Source of the DNA: UBA11090 sp035560555
GTDB lineage: Bacteria > Spirochaetota > Spirochaetia > Treponematales > Rectinemataceae
Assembly: GCA_035560555.1 (NCBI GenBank)
Contig: DATMZF010000005.1
Span: forward strand, 1 to 64,000
DNA length: 64,000 nucleotides
Direction of reading: 5' to 3'
Below are positions 42,395-51,503 of this stretch, in pieces. Position numbers and translations under genes: made by a program. The first letter of the stretch is position 1. Every line of letters begins with the position of its first letter. The notes beneath the pieces were generated by a model that was not told the origin of the DNA, did no database searches, and was given only the letters and a program-made list of their open reading frames with translations.

Positions 42395-43288
42395 TCAACC
42401 TTTTATCGACCCGATCATCACCCCTTTGGCGAAATGCTTCTGAAGCAGAGGATAGACGGCGATGATCGGCAAGACCGTGACCATGATCACGGCGTATTTG
42501 TAGTTCTGGGCCACGACGTGGAAGCCCGAGGAAATGCTCCCGATATCGGCCTGCTGATCGGCGAATTCGCTCGCCACGACAATGTTGCGCAGCATGATCT
42601 GCACGGGGTATTTCACCTTCGAATTGAGATAGATCAGGGCCGAGAAGAAACTGTTCCAATGCTGCACCGCGTAAAACAAGGTCATCGTGGCCATGATCGG
42701 CTTGGAGAGGGGGATCACGATCTTGCGCAGAATCTGTAGGTCATTGGCCCCGTCGATGTAGGCCGATTCATGGAGGGAATCCGGAATTTGCTGGAAGAAG
42801 GTGCGCATGATGATCATGTTGAAGGTGTTTATCGCTCCGGGGAGCAGCACCGCCCACATTTTGTCGATGAGGTTGAGCCGCCTGACGACGAGGTAGAGCG
42901 GTATCATGCCCCCCGAGAGGAACATCGTGAGCGCAACGAAAAACGTGAAGAAGGACCGCCCGTAAAAATCCTTCCTGGATAGCGGATACGCGCATAGCGA
43001 GGAAAGAATGAGGTTGATAGCCGTTCCCACGACCGTGTAGAGGACGGTGTTACCGTAGGCGCGCCATATGTCGGGGTTCCTGAAAACCGTCGCGTAGGCT
43101 TCGAAGGTGATCCCCACGGGAAGGATGGTCACGTCGCCGCGATTGACCGCCGTGCCGTCCGAAATGGACACGATCGCGATGTAGTAGAGAGGATAGATCG
43201 TGATGAGCACGATCGCCAGAAGGATGAGGACATTCAGGACATCGAAGGCGCGGGAACCCAGCGAACGCCGCATGCCGTTTTTTTTCAT
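42395..43288 (-). CDS. Carbohydrate ABC transporter permease (YtcP/LplC-like)
   Basis: 297-aa MalG-type permease with six membrane helices and the EAA loop (ESAYIDGANDLQILRKIVIP). C-terminal PLLQKHFAKGVMIGSIKG is the typical YtcP/LplC ending. 4 nt from the preceding permease. Pairs with the LplB-like subunit at 43293-44204. Confidence 0.93.
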   Translation of the reverse strand: MKKNGMRRSLGSRAFDVLNVLILLAIVLITIYPLYYIAIVSISDGTAVNRGDVTILPVGITFEAYATVFRNPDIWRAYGNTVLYTVVGTAINLILSSLCAYPLSRKDFYGRSFFTFFVALTMFLSGGMIPLYLVVRRLNLIDKMWAVLLPGAINTFNMIIMRTFFQQIPDSLHESAYIDGANDLQILRKIVIPLSKPIMATMTLFYAVQHWNSFFSALIYLNSKVKYPVQIMLRNIVVASEFADQQADIGSISSGFHVVAQNYKYAVIMVTVLPIIAVYPLLQKHFAKGVMIGSIKG

Positions 43289-43292
43289 GGCT

Positions 43293-44204
43293 TCACCACA
43301 ATCCCGTTTCGCCCAAGCGCTTGGTTATTTTATTCGAGGTCGCGAGAAGCATGAAGCCGACCAGGGACTGGAAGAGCCCCACCGCCGTGGCGTAGCTGAA
43401 GTCGGAACCGAGGAGGCCTCTCCTATATACATAGGTGGAGATGACGTCGGCGGTCTCGTAGGTCGAACCGTTGTAGAGAAGAATGATCTTCTCGAAACCG
43501 ATGGACATCAGTTTGCCCAGGGCGAGAACGAGCATTATGGAGATGGTGGGCATAATGGAGGGGAGCGTTATGTGGCGCACCAGTCCGAAGCGCCCGGCGC
43601 CGTCGATGAGGGCCGCGTCGTAGAGCTCGGCGTCCACCGAACATATCGCCGCGGTGTAGATGATGGAGTTCCACCCGATCGTCTGCCAAATGTCCGACGC
43701 GACATAGATGGTCCTGAACCATTCGGGCTTCACGAGGAACTGCGTGGGTTCGGCGCCGAAGATTTTCAGGATGCCGTTGATAGGTCCGTCGTTCGTGAGG
43801 AAGTTGACGATCATGCCGCAAACGACCACGGTCGAAATAAAATGAGGCAGATAGCTCACGCTCTGGACAAAGCGCTTGAAATTTTTGCGCCTGACCTCAT
43901 TTATGAGCAGCGCGAGCAGTATCGGCGCCGGAAACCCCCAAACCAAGTTGTAGATGTTCAAAAGGAGCGTGTTGCGCACGAGTTTCCAGAAGTAAGGGTC
44001 TATGAGAAATTTGCGGAAGTTGTCGAAACCCACCCACCGCGAACCCGAGATGCCTTTCACGATGTTGTATTTCTGGAACGCTATGAGGAGGCCGTACATG
44101 GGCGCGTAGTGAAACACGAGGTAATAGACGAATGGAAGAAAAAAAACGAGATAAAGGTATCCGCTCCGACGGACGCGCTTGATCACATATGAAGATTCCC
44201 TCAC
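43293..44204 (-). CDS. Carbohydrate ABC transporter permease (LplB/YteP-like)
   Basis: 303-aa MalF-type permease with six helices, N-terminal YLVFHYAPMYGLLIAFQKY and EAA loop (YDAALIDGAGRFGLVRHITL). Starts with GTG at 44204, supported by GAGGAG 8 nt upstream. First gene of a seven-gene operon: LplB, LplC, binding protein, sialidase-like, glycosidase-like, AraC regulator (and whatever is coupled). The 279-bp gap upstream must hold its promoter, which I could not pin down. Confidence 0.93.
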   Translation of the reverse strand: MRESSYVIKRVRRSGYLYLVFFLPFVYYLVFHYAPMYGLLIAFQKYNIVKGISGSRWVGFDNFRKFLIDPYFWKLVRNTLLLNIYNLVWGFPAPILLALLINEVRRKNFKRFVQSVSYLPHFISTVVVCGMIVNFLTNDGPINGILKIFGAEPTQFLVKPEWFRTIYVASDIWQTIGWNSIIYTAAICSVDAELYDAALIDGAGRFGLVRHITLPSIMPTISIMLVLALGKLMSIGFEKIILLYNGSTYETADVISTYVYRRGLLGSDFSYATAVGLFQSLVGFMLLATSNKITKRLGETGLW

Positions 44205-44416
44205 CGGCTACTCCTCGCAAGGAACCGGACGCGGGCTTATCGGCCCCATCCATCCTGGAGGAATTTTCACCCCGCTTCCGGAAACGGTAAAGTATCAATA
44301 ACGGCTTCCATGTAGCAGTTTTCCTCCGCCCGAAAGCGCCGCCTCGCGCAAACCCGCGAAAAGACGCGCGAAGGCTTTCAGAAGCCGGAGCAAACCGGTT
44401 TCCGGGCTGAAAAGAA

Positions 44417-44446
44417 TTGCCTCGGTGTCATGGATGGTAGTATAAC
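44417..44446 (+). promoter_or_regulatory. Promoter candidate for the C_GCAxxG_C_C/nitroreductase operon
   Basis: TTGCCT (44417-44422), 18-bp spacer, TATAAC (44441-44446), placing transcription start about 30 nt before the ATG at 44484. The -10 is 5/6 to consensus, the -35 weaker. Confidence 0.45.
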
Positions 44447-44483
44447 ATCAACTGACGACGACGAATCTTTGCGGGAGAAGACT

Positions 44484-44942
44484 ATGACAAGAGCGGAAAA
44501 GGCAATGGCACTGCATGGCGGCGGTTCGGCCTGTTCCCAGGCCGTTTTCACCGTGTTCGCGGAAGAACTCGGCATGGACGAGCGCCTCGCGCACAAAACC
44601 GCGACGGGGCTTGGCGGAGGAATCGGAAGGCTCGGGTTAACCTGTGGGGCGATCACGGGCGGAGTTTTGGCGCTCTCGCTCGCCTTCGGAAGCGAAGTCG
44701 GATCGGACCAGGACGCGAAGCTGAAAACCTACGAAATCGTGTCGAAATTCATGGCCGATATGGAAGCGAAGCATGGTTCATCCCAGTGCCGCGTCCTTCT
44801 CGGCGGCGCCGACCTGTGGACAGCCGAGGGTCAGGCGGCCGTGAAGGCCGGCGACCTCGGCAACAAGGTCTGCAACCGGATTATCGCCGACGCTGTCGAT
44901 TATGTCGACGCCCTCATCTCCAAAGGAAAGAACAATGGATGA
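44484..44942 (+). CDS. C_GCAxxG_C_C family redox-type protein
   Basis: 152-aa protein with the family's spaced cysteines: CSQAVF near residue 17, LTCGAITGG near 53, a later Cys in SSQC and a final Cys in KVCNR. The conserved Gly-rich segment ATGLGGGIGRLG lies between the first two. Function is not established; cysteine spacing suggests metal or disulfide chemistry. ATG at 44484 with GGGAG upstream. Its stop lies inside the start of the nitroreductase gene, so the pair is coupled. Confidence 0.85.
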   Translation: MTRAEKAMALHGGGSACSQAVFTVFAEELGMDERLAHKTATGLGGGIGRLGLTCGAITGGVLALSLAFGSEVGSDQDAKLKTYEIVSKFMADMEAKHGSSQCRVLLGGADLWTAEGQAAVKAGDLGNKVCNRIIADAVDYVDALISKGKNNG

Positions 44943-45810
44943 CCGATATCTCCAGGGAAGACATTTCCTGAAATCCAACTGGCAGCTCGTGAAAGATACG
45001 GTTTCCGACCAGTCCAAGGGCTTGCCCACCCCGCCCCAGGAGCTTCCCCCCGAATCCGACGACAGCGTGGTGGCGCTTCCTCCCGTGGAGGAAGTCTACA
45101 GGGAAGGGGCGGCCACTGGCGCCTCAGCGGCGGAAGCGCCCGGAATGCTCGCGGCGGCAGCGCCGGCGCCACCAGCGGCCATCGAGGTGGCGCCTCTTCT
45201 CGGGGCGGCGCCCATAGGGGCGGCTCCCATCCTCCATCGCCTGCTGAAAAATCGCAAGTCCAGGCGCTCTTTCAGGGGATCGCCTCTCTCCCTCGCCCAA
45301 CTCTCCTATCTCCTCTGGTCCTGCGAGGGCGTGCGCGAGAACAGGGGGAAATTTTCCTTCAGGACGACACCATCAGGCGGCGCCAGGCATCCTCTGGACG
45401 TCTACGTTTTCGCGCGCAGGATCGACGATCTGAAGCCGGGGCTCTACCGCTACCTTCCCATAGAACACTCTCTCGTGCTCGAAAGAGAGGGCGACGATTC
45501 GGAAGCGCTCAACGAAGCCCTCATGGACCAGCTTAGGAATTCATCCTGCGTCATTTTCTGGGCGGCTGTTCCCTACAGGAGCGAATGGCGCTACGGCAAG
45601 GCGGCCGACAAGCTCGTGGCCCTGGACGCCGGCCATTCCTGCCAGAATCTCTACCTCGCCTGCGAGGCTTTGGGCTTGGGAACCTGCGCCGTGGGCGCCT
45701 ACGACCAGAAAAAGCTCGACGCGTATCTCGGACTGGACGGCGAGGACATGTTCGCCATGTACGCCGCTCCCGTGGGCCGGCCCGTTCACAAAGAAGCCCA
45801 GGAAGAATGA
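44935..45810 (+). CDS. SagB/ThcOx-type nitroreductase
   Basis: 291-aa FMN-dependent oxidoreductase. The C-terminal 200 residues are a SagB/ThcOx domain: RKSRRSFRGSPLSLAQLSYL, RTTPSGGARHPLDVYVF and DAGHSCQNLYLACEALGLG. The first 100 residues are a polar leader followed by an Ala/Pro-rich low-complexity stretch (about 60-100). ATG at 44935 with AAAGGA upstream, overlapping the previous stop by 8 nt. No SagC/SagD cyclodehydratase or precursor peptide is nearby, so RiPP azoline oxidation is not supported here; a stand-alone reductase is more likely. Confidence 0.88.
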   Translation: MDDRYLQGRHFLKSNWQLVKDTVSDQSKGLPTPPQELPPESDDSVVALPPVEEVYREGAATGASAAEAPGMLAAAAPAPPAAIEVAPLLGAAPIGAAPILHRLLKNRKSRRSFRGSPLSLAQLSYLLWSCEGVRENRGKFSFRTTPSGGARHPLDVYVFARRIDDLKPGLYRYLPIEHSLVLEREGDDSEALNEALMDQLRNSSCVIFWAAVPYRSEWRYGKAADKLVALDAGHSCQNLYLACEALGLGTCAVGAYDQKKLDAYLGLDGEDMFAMYAAPVGRPVHKEAQEE

Positions 45811-45821
45811 AGGAGAAAGCC

Positions 45822-46307
45822 GTGGAACTCGATATCGTCCAGCTTCAGATACCGGCCGACTGCAATATCGTCGTCGGACAATCGCATTTCATAAAGACCG
45901 TGGAGGATATAGCCGAAATCATGGCCAATTCGGCGCCCGGCGCCACGTATGGACTGGCCTTCAACGAAGCGTCGGGCGTCTGCCTCGTGCGATCCGAGGG
46001 CACCGATAAGGCCCTGGTGAAAAGCGCGGTGGACTGCGCCCTGGCGGTGGGCGCCGGGCACAGCTTTTATCTCGTCCTGGGCCCCGGCACTTACCCCATC
46101 AACGTCCTGGATCGCATAAAGGCCTGCCCCGAAGTCTGCGGGATTTTCTGCGCCACCGCCAACCCGCTGCAGGTTGTGCGCGCGAGGACGGAACAGGGCG
46201 CCGGCATCCTCGGCGTCATAGATGGATCTTCCCCGCTCGGGGTCGAAGGCGATTCCGACAAGGCGGACCGAAAGGCGATGCTCAGGAGATTCGGCTACAA
46301 ATTCTAG
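45822..46307 (+). CDS. Adenosine-specific kinase family protein (DUF355)
   Basis: 161-aa small protein with the family core VGQSHFIKTVEDIAEIM, GLAFNEASGVCLVR and CGIFCATANPLQVV. Archaeal and bacterial members have been described as adenosine-specific kinases. I prefer the GTG at 45822, since AAGGAG lies 6 nt before it and VELDIVQL matches the usual N-terminus. An ATG at 45807 overlapping the nitroreductase stop (ATGA) would add five residues. Co-transcribed with the nitroreductase. Its TAG overlaps the stop of the convergent Hsp70-like gene. Confidence 0.85.
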   Translation: MELDIVQLQIPADCNIVVGQSHFIKTVEDIAEIMANSAPGATYGLAFNEASGVCLVRSEGTDKALVKSAVDCALAVGAGHSFYLVLGPGTYPINVLDRIKACPEVCGIFCATANPLQVVRARTEQGAGILGVIDGSSPLGVEGDSDKADRKAMLRRFGYKF

Positions 46308-47590
46308 AACGAATCCTGACCTTGCCGATCGCAGCCGAGCCCCAGACGCCACGCCCTCAATAGGCCGGCCGAAATGCTGGTGTAGACCTCGCCTTCGCGT
46401 ACTTTGCCCGGAAAATTCCTTTCGAGCATTCTCACGAAAGCGGGGATTCTGCAGGAACCTCCCACCCTTATGACATGGTTGACAGCCTCCGCCTCGATGC
46501 CCGCCTCGGCGACCGCCTTGAGCACCAGGGCTTCGGCGGCGAGTATCCTCTTTCCAATGATCTGCTCGAAATCGCTTCTGCCGATCCTCTCCCGGAGGGC
46601 GATATGGGGCGGCAGGTCGAACTCGACCGACGCCGCGTCCCGCGATGAAAGCGCGATCTTGGCTTCGTCGATCTTCCCGAAGAGACCGAAGGCGAGGTTC
46701 CTGTCCAGGAACTCGATGAGGCCTTTGAGTTCCGATTTCCTGTCGGCGTCGTACATCAGATCCTGGATGGTCTGCTTGGTCTTGACCACGTCGCCGAGGG
46801 GAAGAGCGTAGAATGAGGCCACCTGATTGGTGATCCAGCGCGGGATCTCGAGACTCTTTCCCGTCATCGTCCTGATGTGGCCGCCGTAGCCGAAATGTTT
46901 GATGATGCGGCCGCGCGAGAGGTCTTCGTCCAGGATATAGCCGCCCAGGTTGGCGCCTTCGCTCGAGAGAATCTCGATGCCGTCGTCCAGGAGTCTCGCC
47001 ACGGTGATGTCCAGCGTGCCGCCGCCGAAATCGAACACGAGCGTGCATCCCTTGACGCCGCCGATGAGGCTCGCCATCGCCGCGACCGGTTCCTTGACGA
47101 AGTGCACTTCCTCGAATCCCGCGAGGCGGCAAGCCTCCTCGAAGCGCTTCTGGATGAGCGCGTCTTTTTCGGGAGTCTCGGCGAGGCGCACCGGCCTGCC
47201 CAGGACTACCTCTCTTCCCGCCTTTCCGCAGCCCGCGTCGGCTCTCCGCCTCACTTCGCGGAGGAAGAGGCCGGTCAGGGCTTCCCCGCTCCAGTACTTG
47301 CCGAAAACGTGCGAACCTTCGAAATATTCGTCCTTGAGCGCGAGCTTCAGGGCCTGAAAAAGCCTAAAGTGCCGGTACAGATCCCTCGAGAGTCTGTGCC
47401 GCTCCAAAGCCGCCGAATATTCGCGTATTCCCTTGGTCCCGATCGCGACAGGCTTGTCTCTTTCGAAAAACATGATGGAAGGCAGCACTCTCTCGCCGCC
47501 GCCCAGATCCACCACTTCCGATTTTCCGCCCGATTCGATGGAGACGACGGTATTGGAGGTTCCAAAATCGATACCGTACACGATGTTCAT
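46304..47590 (-). CDS. Hsp70-family protein (YegD-like, no classical C-terminal lid)
   Basis: 428-aa actin/Hsp70-fold ATPase. Phosphate-1 loop YGIDFGTSNTVVSI, phosphate-2 VFDFGGGTLDITVARL and adenosine motif VIRVGGSCRIPAFVRML are present. At 428 residues it lacks most of the DnaK substrate-binding domain, as YegD does. GGGAGGATG precedes the ATG. Function as a chaperone is inferred only. No DnaJ or GrpE neighbour. Confidence 0.9.
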   Translation of the reverse strand: MNIVYGIDFGTSNTVVSIESGGKSEVVDLGGGERVLPSIMFFERDKPVAIGTKGIREYSAALERHRLSRDLYRHFRLFQALKLALKDEYFEGSHVFGKYWSGEALTGLFLREVRRRADAGCGKAGREVVLGRPVRLAETPEKDALIQKRFEEACRLAGFEEVHFVKEPVAAMASLIGGVKGCTLVFDFGGGTLDITVARLLDDGIEILSSEGANLGGYILDEDLSRGRIIKHFGYGGHIRTMTGKSLEIPRWITNQVASFYALPLGDVVKTKQTIQDLMYDADRKSELKGLIEFLDRNLAFGLFGKIDEAKIALSSRDAASVEFDLPPHIALRERIGRSDFEQIIGKRILAAEALVLKAVAEAGIEAEAVNHVIRVGGSCRIPAFVRMLERNFPGKVREGEVYTSISAGLLRAWRLGLGCDRQGQDSF

Positions 47591-47804
47591 CCTCCCGGTT
47601 AGTTTAGCGAAGACTGCGGCGTGCGGACCCGCCGCGCTCCCGCCGAGGTCGCCGCGTGGCGGAGACTTGCCGCCAATGTTGTGAGGTTATAGCGGCGTTT
47701 GAACGCCGTCCCGTTTTACGGAATTTTTTTGAGCGTTACATGAATCCATGGATTGGGAGGGCGCGTCAAGACAGGGAAAAGGCGCTCTGGTCGGCTTCGG
47801 CCCG

Positions 47805-48893
47805 TCAGAGCTCCCGGAGCGCCGCGCCGACGAGCTCTTTCCTCAACTCGTTGATGTTCTGCGGCGCCTCCACATGGAGGCGGTTGGCGAGGATGGCGAC
47901 CGCGAGCCGCGTATCGCGGTTCAGGTAGAGATAGGTTCCGGTGAATCCCGTGTGGCCGAAGCCGCCGCCCGGATAGAGTTCGCCCAGCTGGAATCCAAGA
48001 CCGCGATTCCCTCCGTGATCCCGGCCGGCTTCCGCGACAAGGCTCGGCGAGATGAATCCGTTGTGGCCGTTCGGATCCAGATATACCTTCCCCAGCGCGC
48101 AGAGGTCGCGCGCCGTCGAGAAAACGCCGGCGTGGCCGGCCACGCCGCTGAAAAAGTAGTGGCAGTTCCCGTCGTCAGGCTCGCCCACGAAGGGAATACC
48201 ATCCGGGCGCCAGCTCGAAAAGACGAGACCGAGATCCCCGACCATCTTCTTCTCGATGAGATTGCCGAATTCCGTCGCGGCGAATGGACCTCGCTCGAGC
48301 TTGTATCCCGTATCGGCCAACTTCAACGGTCCACAGACGATATCGCGCAACGCCGCTTTCAGCGGAAATCCGCTCGTGTTCTCCACGATTTTTCCAAGAA
48401 GCATGTAGTTAAGGTCGGAATAGACGACTTCGCCGCCGAGGGGGAAGCGCTCCAGGACGCTCTCCATTATAGAGGAGAAATCGCCGCCGCCCGTGGCGTA
48501 GAACGGATACCAGTAATGCAGGCCGCTCGAATGCGTCATCAGCTTCCTGACCGTGATGGTGGAAAAAGCCTTTTCGAGCAGGGGATGTCCCAACGACATC
48601 CTGGCGGTAAACTCGATATCGCGCAACGGCGCGTCGAGGGGAATCCTTTTTCCCGTCGCGAGACGCAGGGCGGCCGTCGTGGTGAATAGTTTCGTGAGGG
48701 AAGCGAGATCGAATTTCGTGCCCGTCGTCATTGGATCGTGGCGATTCGACGCGACGAGCGCGTATCCATAGGCATGTTCAAATATCGGCTGGGCGCCGCG
48801 CTCGATTCTCACGACGAGTCCCGCGGCGAGTTTCCGCGAAAGAGCGCGTTCGGCGATGGCGTTTATCGCGCCGGCCAGCTGATCTTCACTCAT
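47805..48893 (-). CDS. Beta-lactamase-fold serine hydrolase
   Basis: 362-aa class C/penicillin-binding-protein-like hydrolase. Ser-x-x-Lys is SLTK (about residue 65-68), the Tyr-x-Asn is YSDLN, and HTGFTG takes the KTG position. No signal peptide is evident, so it is probably cytoplasmic and may cleave D-amino-acid peptides or esters. ATGA overlap with the GNAT gene and co-direction with the dipeptide importer suggest it processes an imported peptide. Confidence 0.88.
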   Translation of the reverse strand: MSEDQLAGAINAIAERALSRKLAAGLVVRIERGAQPIFEHAYGYALVASNRHDPMTTGTKFDLASLTKLFTTTAALRLATGKRIPLDAPLRDIEFTARMSLGHPLLEKAFSTITVRKLMTHSSGLHYWYPFYATGGGDFSSIMESVLERFPLGGEVVYSDLNYMLLGKIVENTSGFPLKAALRDIVCGPLKLADTGYKLERGPFAATEFGNLIEKKMVGDLGLVFSSWRPDGIPFVGEPDDGNCHYFFSGVAGHAGVFSTARDLCALGKVYLDPNGHNGFISPSLVAEAGRDHGGNRGLGFQLGELYPGGGFGHTGFTGTYLYLNRDTRLAVAILANRLHVEAPQNINELRKELVGAALREL

Positions 48894-49456
48894 GTCTTTT
48901 TCTTCACCATCAATATCTCCGCGATGCCCTCCACGGCGAAACCGGGAATGGCCCCTGCTTTACAGTACCCATGTTTTTCGTAGAAGGCAACGGCGCCCAG
49001 GTTGAAGTCCGACACCATGAGCGTCCAGACCTTGCCGATGGCGAGCGTGCGCTTTTCGAACTCGGCGAGAAGGGCCGAGCCGACGCCGCCTGACCTCTTG
49101 TTCGTGTCGACGGCGATGAGCTTCAGATAGGGAGCGGAGCCGAAAGCCCCGCGCGGGTCGATCCAGGCGAAACCGAGAACGCCGCGAGGGTCAGGACGCC
49201 GGCTCTCCGCGGCCGTAGCGCTGGCCCGATCGGCGGCGATCCGGGTGGCGCCGCCGGCGCGAGGCGTTCCGGCGCTTTCGCGGGCGACCACGATGACGGC
49301 GCCCGAGGCCAGGCCGGCGCGCATTTTTTCGGCGAGAGCGGCGCGCTCGAAGCCATAGCGCCTTCCTATTTCGGATTCGCAGGCGATGCGCGCGCAGGAA
49401 TCTATATCGCCCAACGTTACGTCGTCGATAAGCGGCTGCATTGCGGCGCTCCTCAT
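48890..49456 (-). CDS. GNAT-family N-acetyltransferase
   Basis: 188-aa acetyl-CoA-dependent acetyltransferase. The acetyl-CoA loop is recognisable in DTNKRSGGVGSALLAEFEKR and the following NLGAVAFYEKHGYCKAG is the usual last strands. An Arg/Ala-rich insert near residues 65-90 is not typical. ATG at 49456 overlaps the ABC ATPase stop (ATGA); ATG at 49441 is an alternative. Probably modifies a peptide or amine handled by this operon. Confidence 0.85.
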   Translation of the reverse strand: MRSAAMQPLIDDVTLGDIDSCARIACESEIGRRYGFERAALAEKMRAGLASGAVIVVARESAGTPRAGGATRIAADRASATAAESRRPDPRGVLGFAWIDPRGAFGSAPYLKLIAVDTNKRSGGVGSALLAEFEKRTLAIGKVWTLMVSDFNLGAVAFYEKHGYCKAGAIPGFAVEGIAEILMVKKKT

Positions 49457-50475
49457 GAGTACAGGAAGCAGGCTACCTGATGGCCGGCCTCGGCTTCCAC
49501 GAGCGGCGGCGCGCTCGCGGCGCAGCGCTCCATGGCCTCGGAACAGCGTTCCCTGAAGGGACAGCCCGCCCTTTCCTTCGTGGGCGACGGCACGTCGCCC
49601 TTCAGTATGATGCGCTTGCGCAGGCGTTCCTTGGGCGGATCGGGAATCGGCACGGCCGACAAAAGCGCGCGAGTGTAGGGATGCAATGGCTTTTCGTAGA
49701 GAACCGCCGAATCGGCTATCTCCGCTATCGTTCCCAGATACATCACCACGATCCTGGAGCAGAAATACTCCACGACCGCGAGATTGTGCGCGATGAAAAG
49801 AAAGGTGAGATCGAATTCGTCCTGCAGATCCTTGAGGAGATTGAGAATCTGCGACTGGATGGACACATCGAGGGCGCTCACCGGCTCGTCGGCGATGATG
49901 AGCTTGGGCTCGAGGGCGAGGGCGCGCGCGATGCCGATGCGCTGCCGCTGGCCGCCCGAGAATTCGTGGGGATATCGGCTTCCGAAGGAAGGCAGAAGCC
50001 CCACCTTATCCATCAGGGAGGCGGTCTTGACCTTGATCTGCTCCTCGGTAAGGTTGAGCGCGCCCCGCTTCGCGTAGATGCGCAGAGGCTCGGCGATGAT
50101 GTCGGCGGCCTTCATCCTCGGATCTAGCGACGAATAGGGATCCTGGAAGACGATCTGGAAATTCCTTCGCGCCTCGTACAGCTCTTTAGGCGACAGTGCG
50201 CGGAGATTTTTTCCCTCGAAGAGGATTTCCCCGCCCGTCGCGCTCTGAAGCTGGGCGATTGCCATCGCCGTCGTCGACTTGCCGCAGCCCGACTCGCCCA
50301 CGAGGCCGAGCGATTCGCCCTTTTTCAGTGAAAAGCTGATATCGTCCACCGCTTTGAGCCAGCCGACCCGACGGCGCATCAAAATTCCCTTTTCGATGGG
50401 GAAATAAACCTTGAGATTCTTAACTTCGAGGAGCGGCGAGCCGCCGCTCGATCTATCAAGCGCTTTATCGGGCAT
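49453..50475 (-). CDS. dppF: Peptide ABC transporter ATP-binding protein (DppF/OppF type)
   Basis: 340-aa ATPase of a peptide/nickel importer. Walker A GESGCGKSTT, Q-loop IVFQDPYSSLDPR, signature FSGGQRQR, Walker B LIIADEPVSALD, and the C-terminal oligopeptide domain with CPFRERC. I choose the ATG at 50475 with AAGGA upstream; longer frames to 50493 or 50589 overlap the DppD end. Works with the DppD-like ATPase. Confidence 0.93.
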   Translation of the reverse strand: MPDKALDRSSGGSPLLEVKNLKVYFPIEKGILMRRRVGWLKAVDDISFSLKKGESLGLVGESGCGKSTTAMAIAQLQSATGGEILFEGKNLRALSPKELYEARRNFQIVFQDPYSSLDPRMKAADIIAEPLRIYAKRGALNLTEEQIKVKTASLMDKVGLLPSFGSRYPHEFSGGQRQRIGIARALALEPKLIIADEPVSALDVSIQSQILNLLKDLQDEFDLTFLFIAHNLAVVEYFCSRIVVMYLGTIAEIADSAVLYEKPLHPYTRALLSAVPIPDPPKERLRKRIILKGDVPSPTKERAGCPFRERCSEAMERCAASAPPLVEAEAGHQVACFLYS

Positions 50476-51493
50476 CGTGGGATCCTTCGGCATGCAGCCA
50501 GCAGCGAACCGACCGCGTCGAGCCGCCCGCCTCGCCAGACCCTGTCGCGCCGAAACTCGTTTCCGGCGGAAAGGCTTTTTGGCAGACATCCATCCCCTTT
50601 TCGCAGCGGGGATAGAAAGGGCAGCCCGCCGGAAGGTTCACGAGATTGGGCGGCGCGCCTGGAATGGAATACAGCCTCTGCCGCCCCGCCGCGTCGATAC
50701 GCGGTATAGAATCGAGAAGGCCGATCGTATAGGGGTGTTTCGGATCGCGGAACAGTTCGTCGACGCCGGCCTTCTCCACGATGCGCCCCGCGTACATCAC
50801 GCAGACCGAATCGCATATGCCCGCCACGACGCCCAGGTCGTGGGTGATCAGGATCACTGACATGGTGTTCTTGTCGGAGAGCCCTTTCATGAGATCGAGT
50901 ATCTGCGCCTGGATCGTGACGTCGAGCGCCGTCGTCGGTTCGTCGGCGATGAGAATGTCGGGGCTGCAGCTGATTGCCATCGCTATCATCACGCGCTGGC
51001 GCATGCCGCCCGAAAACTGGTGCGGATAGTCGTGGGCGCGGCTTTCGGCGTCCGGTATGCCAATCGCCTTGAGGAGTTCCACCGCCTTGGCGATGGCCTC
51101 TTTCTTCGAGAGTCCGTGGTGGAGCTGCAGCGCCTCGGCAATCTGCAGCGATATGCGCAATAGGGGGTTGAGGGAGGTCATCGGGTCCTGGAATATCATC
51201 GAGATATTGCCGCCGCGGATCAGCCTGATGTCTTCCTCGTCCCCTTCGAGGAGATTTTTGCCTTCGAAGAATATCTGGCCGCCGGCGACGCGTCCGGGAG
51301 GCGTCGGGACGAGCCGGAGAAGCGAAAGGTTCGTCACCGACTTGCCCGAGCCGGATTCGCCCACGATTCCGAGCACCTCGCCCCGATGAACATCGAAGGA
51401 AATGTCGTCGACGGCTTTCACGGTGCCGTATTCCGTGTCGAAATATGTTTTCAGGTTCTTTACGCTGAGAATCACGTCGCCGCGTTTTTTCAT
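50465..51493 (-). CDS. dppD: Peptide ABC transporter ATP-binding protein (DppD/OppD type)
   Basis: 342-aa ATPase. Walker A GESGSGKSVT, Q-loop MIFQDPMTSLNPLLR, signature FSGGMRQR, Walker B ILIADEPTTALD and the C-terminal iron-sulfur-like Cys motif CPFYPRCEKGMDVC. Overlaps the DppF gene start by about 10 nt. Standard length for the family. Confidence 0.93.
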   Translation of the reverse strand: MKKRGDVILSVKNLKTYFDTEYGTVKAVDDISFDVHRGEVLGIVGESGSGKSVTNLSLLRLVPTPPGRVAGGQIFFEGKNLLEGDEEDIRLIRGGNISMIFQDPMTSLNPLLRISLQIAEALQLHHGLSKKEAIAKAVELLKAIGIPDAESRAHDYPHQFSGGMRQRVMIAMAISCSPDILIADEPTTALDVTIQAQILDLMKGLSDKNTMSVILITHDLGVVAGICDSVCVMYAGRIVEKAGVDELFRDPKHPYTIGLLDSIPRIDAAGRQRLYSIPGAPPNLVNLPAGCPFYPRCEKGMDVCQKAFPPETSFGATGSGEAGGSTRSVRCWLHAEGSHDAR

Positions 51494-51503
51494 ATCCCGC
51501 CCC

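Noticed and set aside
44935..45810. Thiazole/oxazole-modified peptide (RiPP) cluster suggested by the SagB-type enzyme
   Set aside because: No SagC/SagD/YcaO protein, precursor peptide or exporter nearby.
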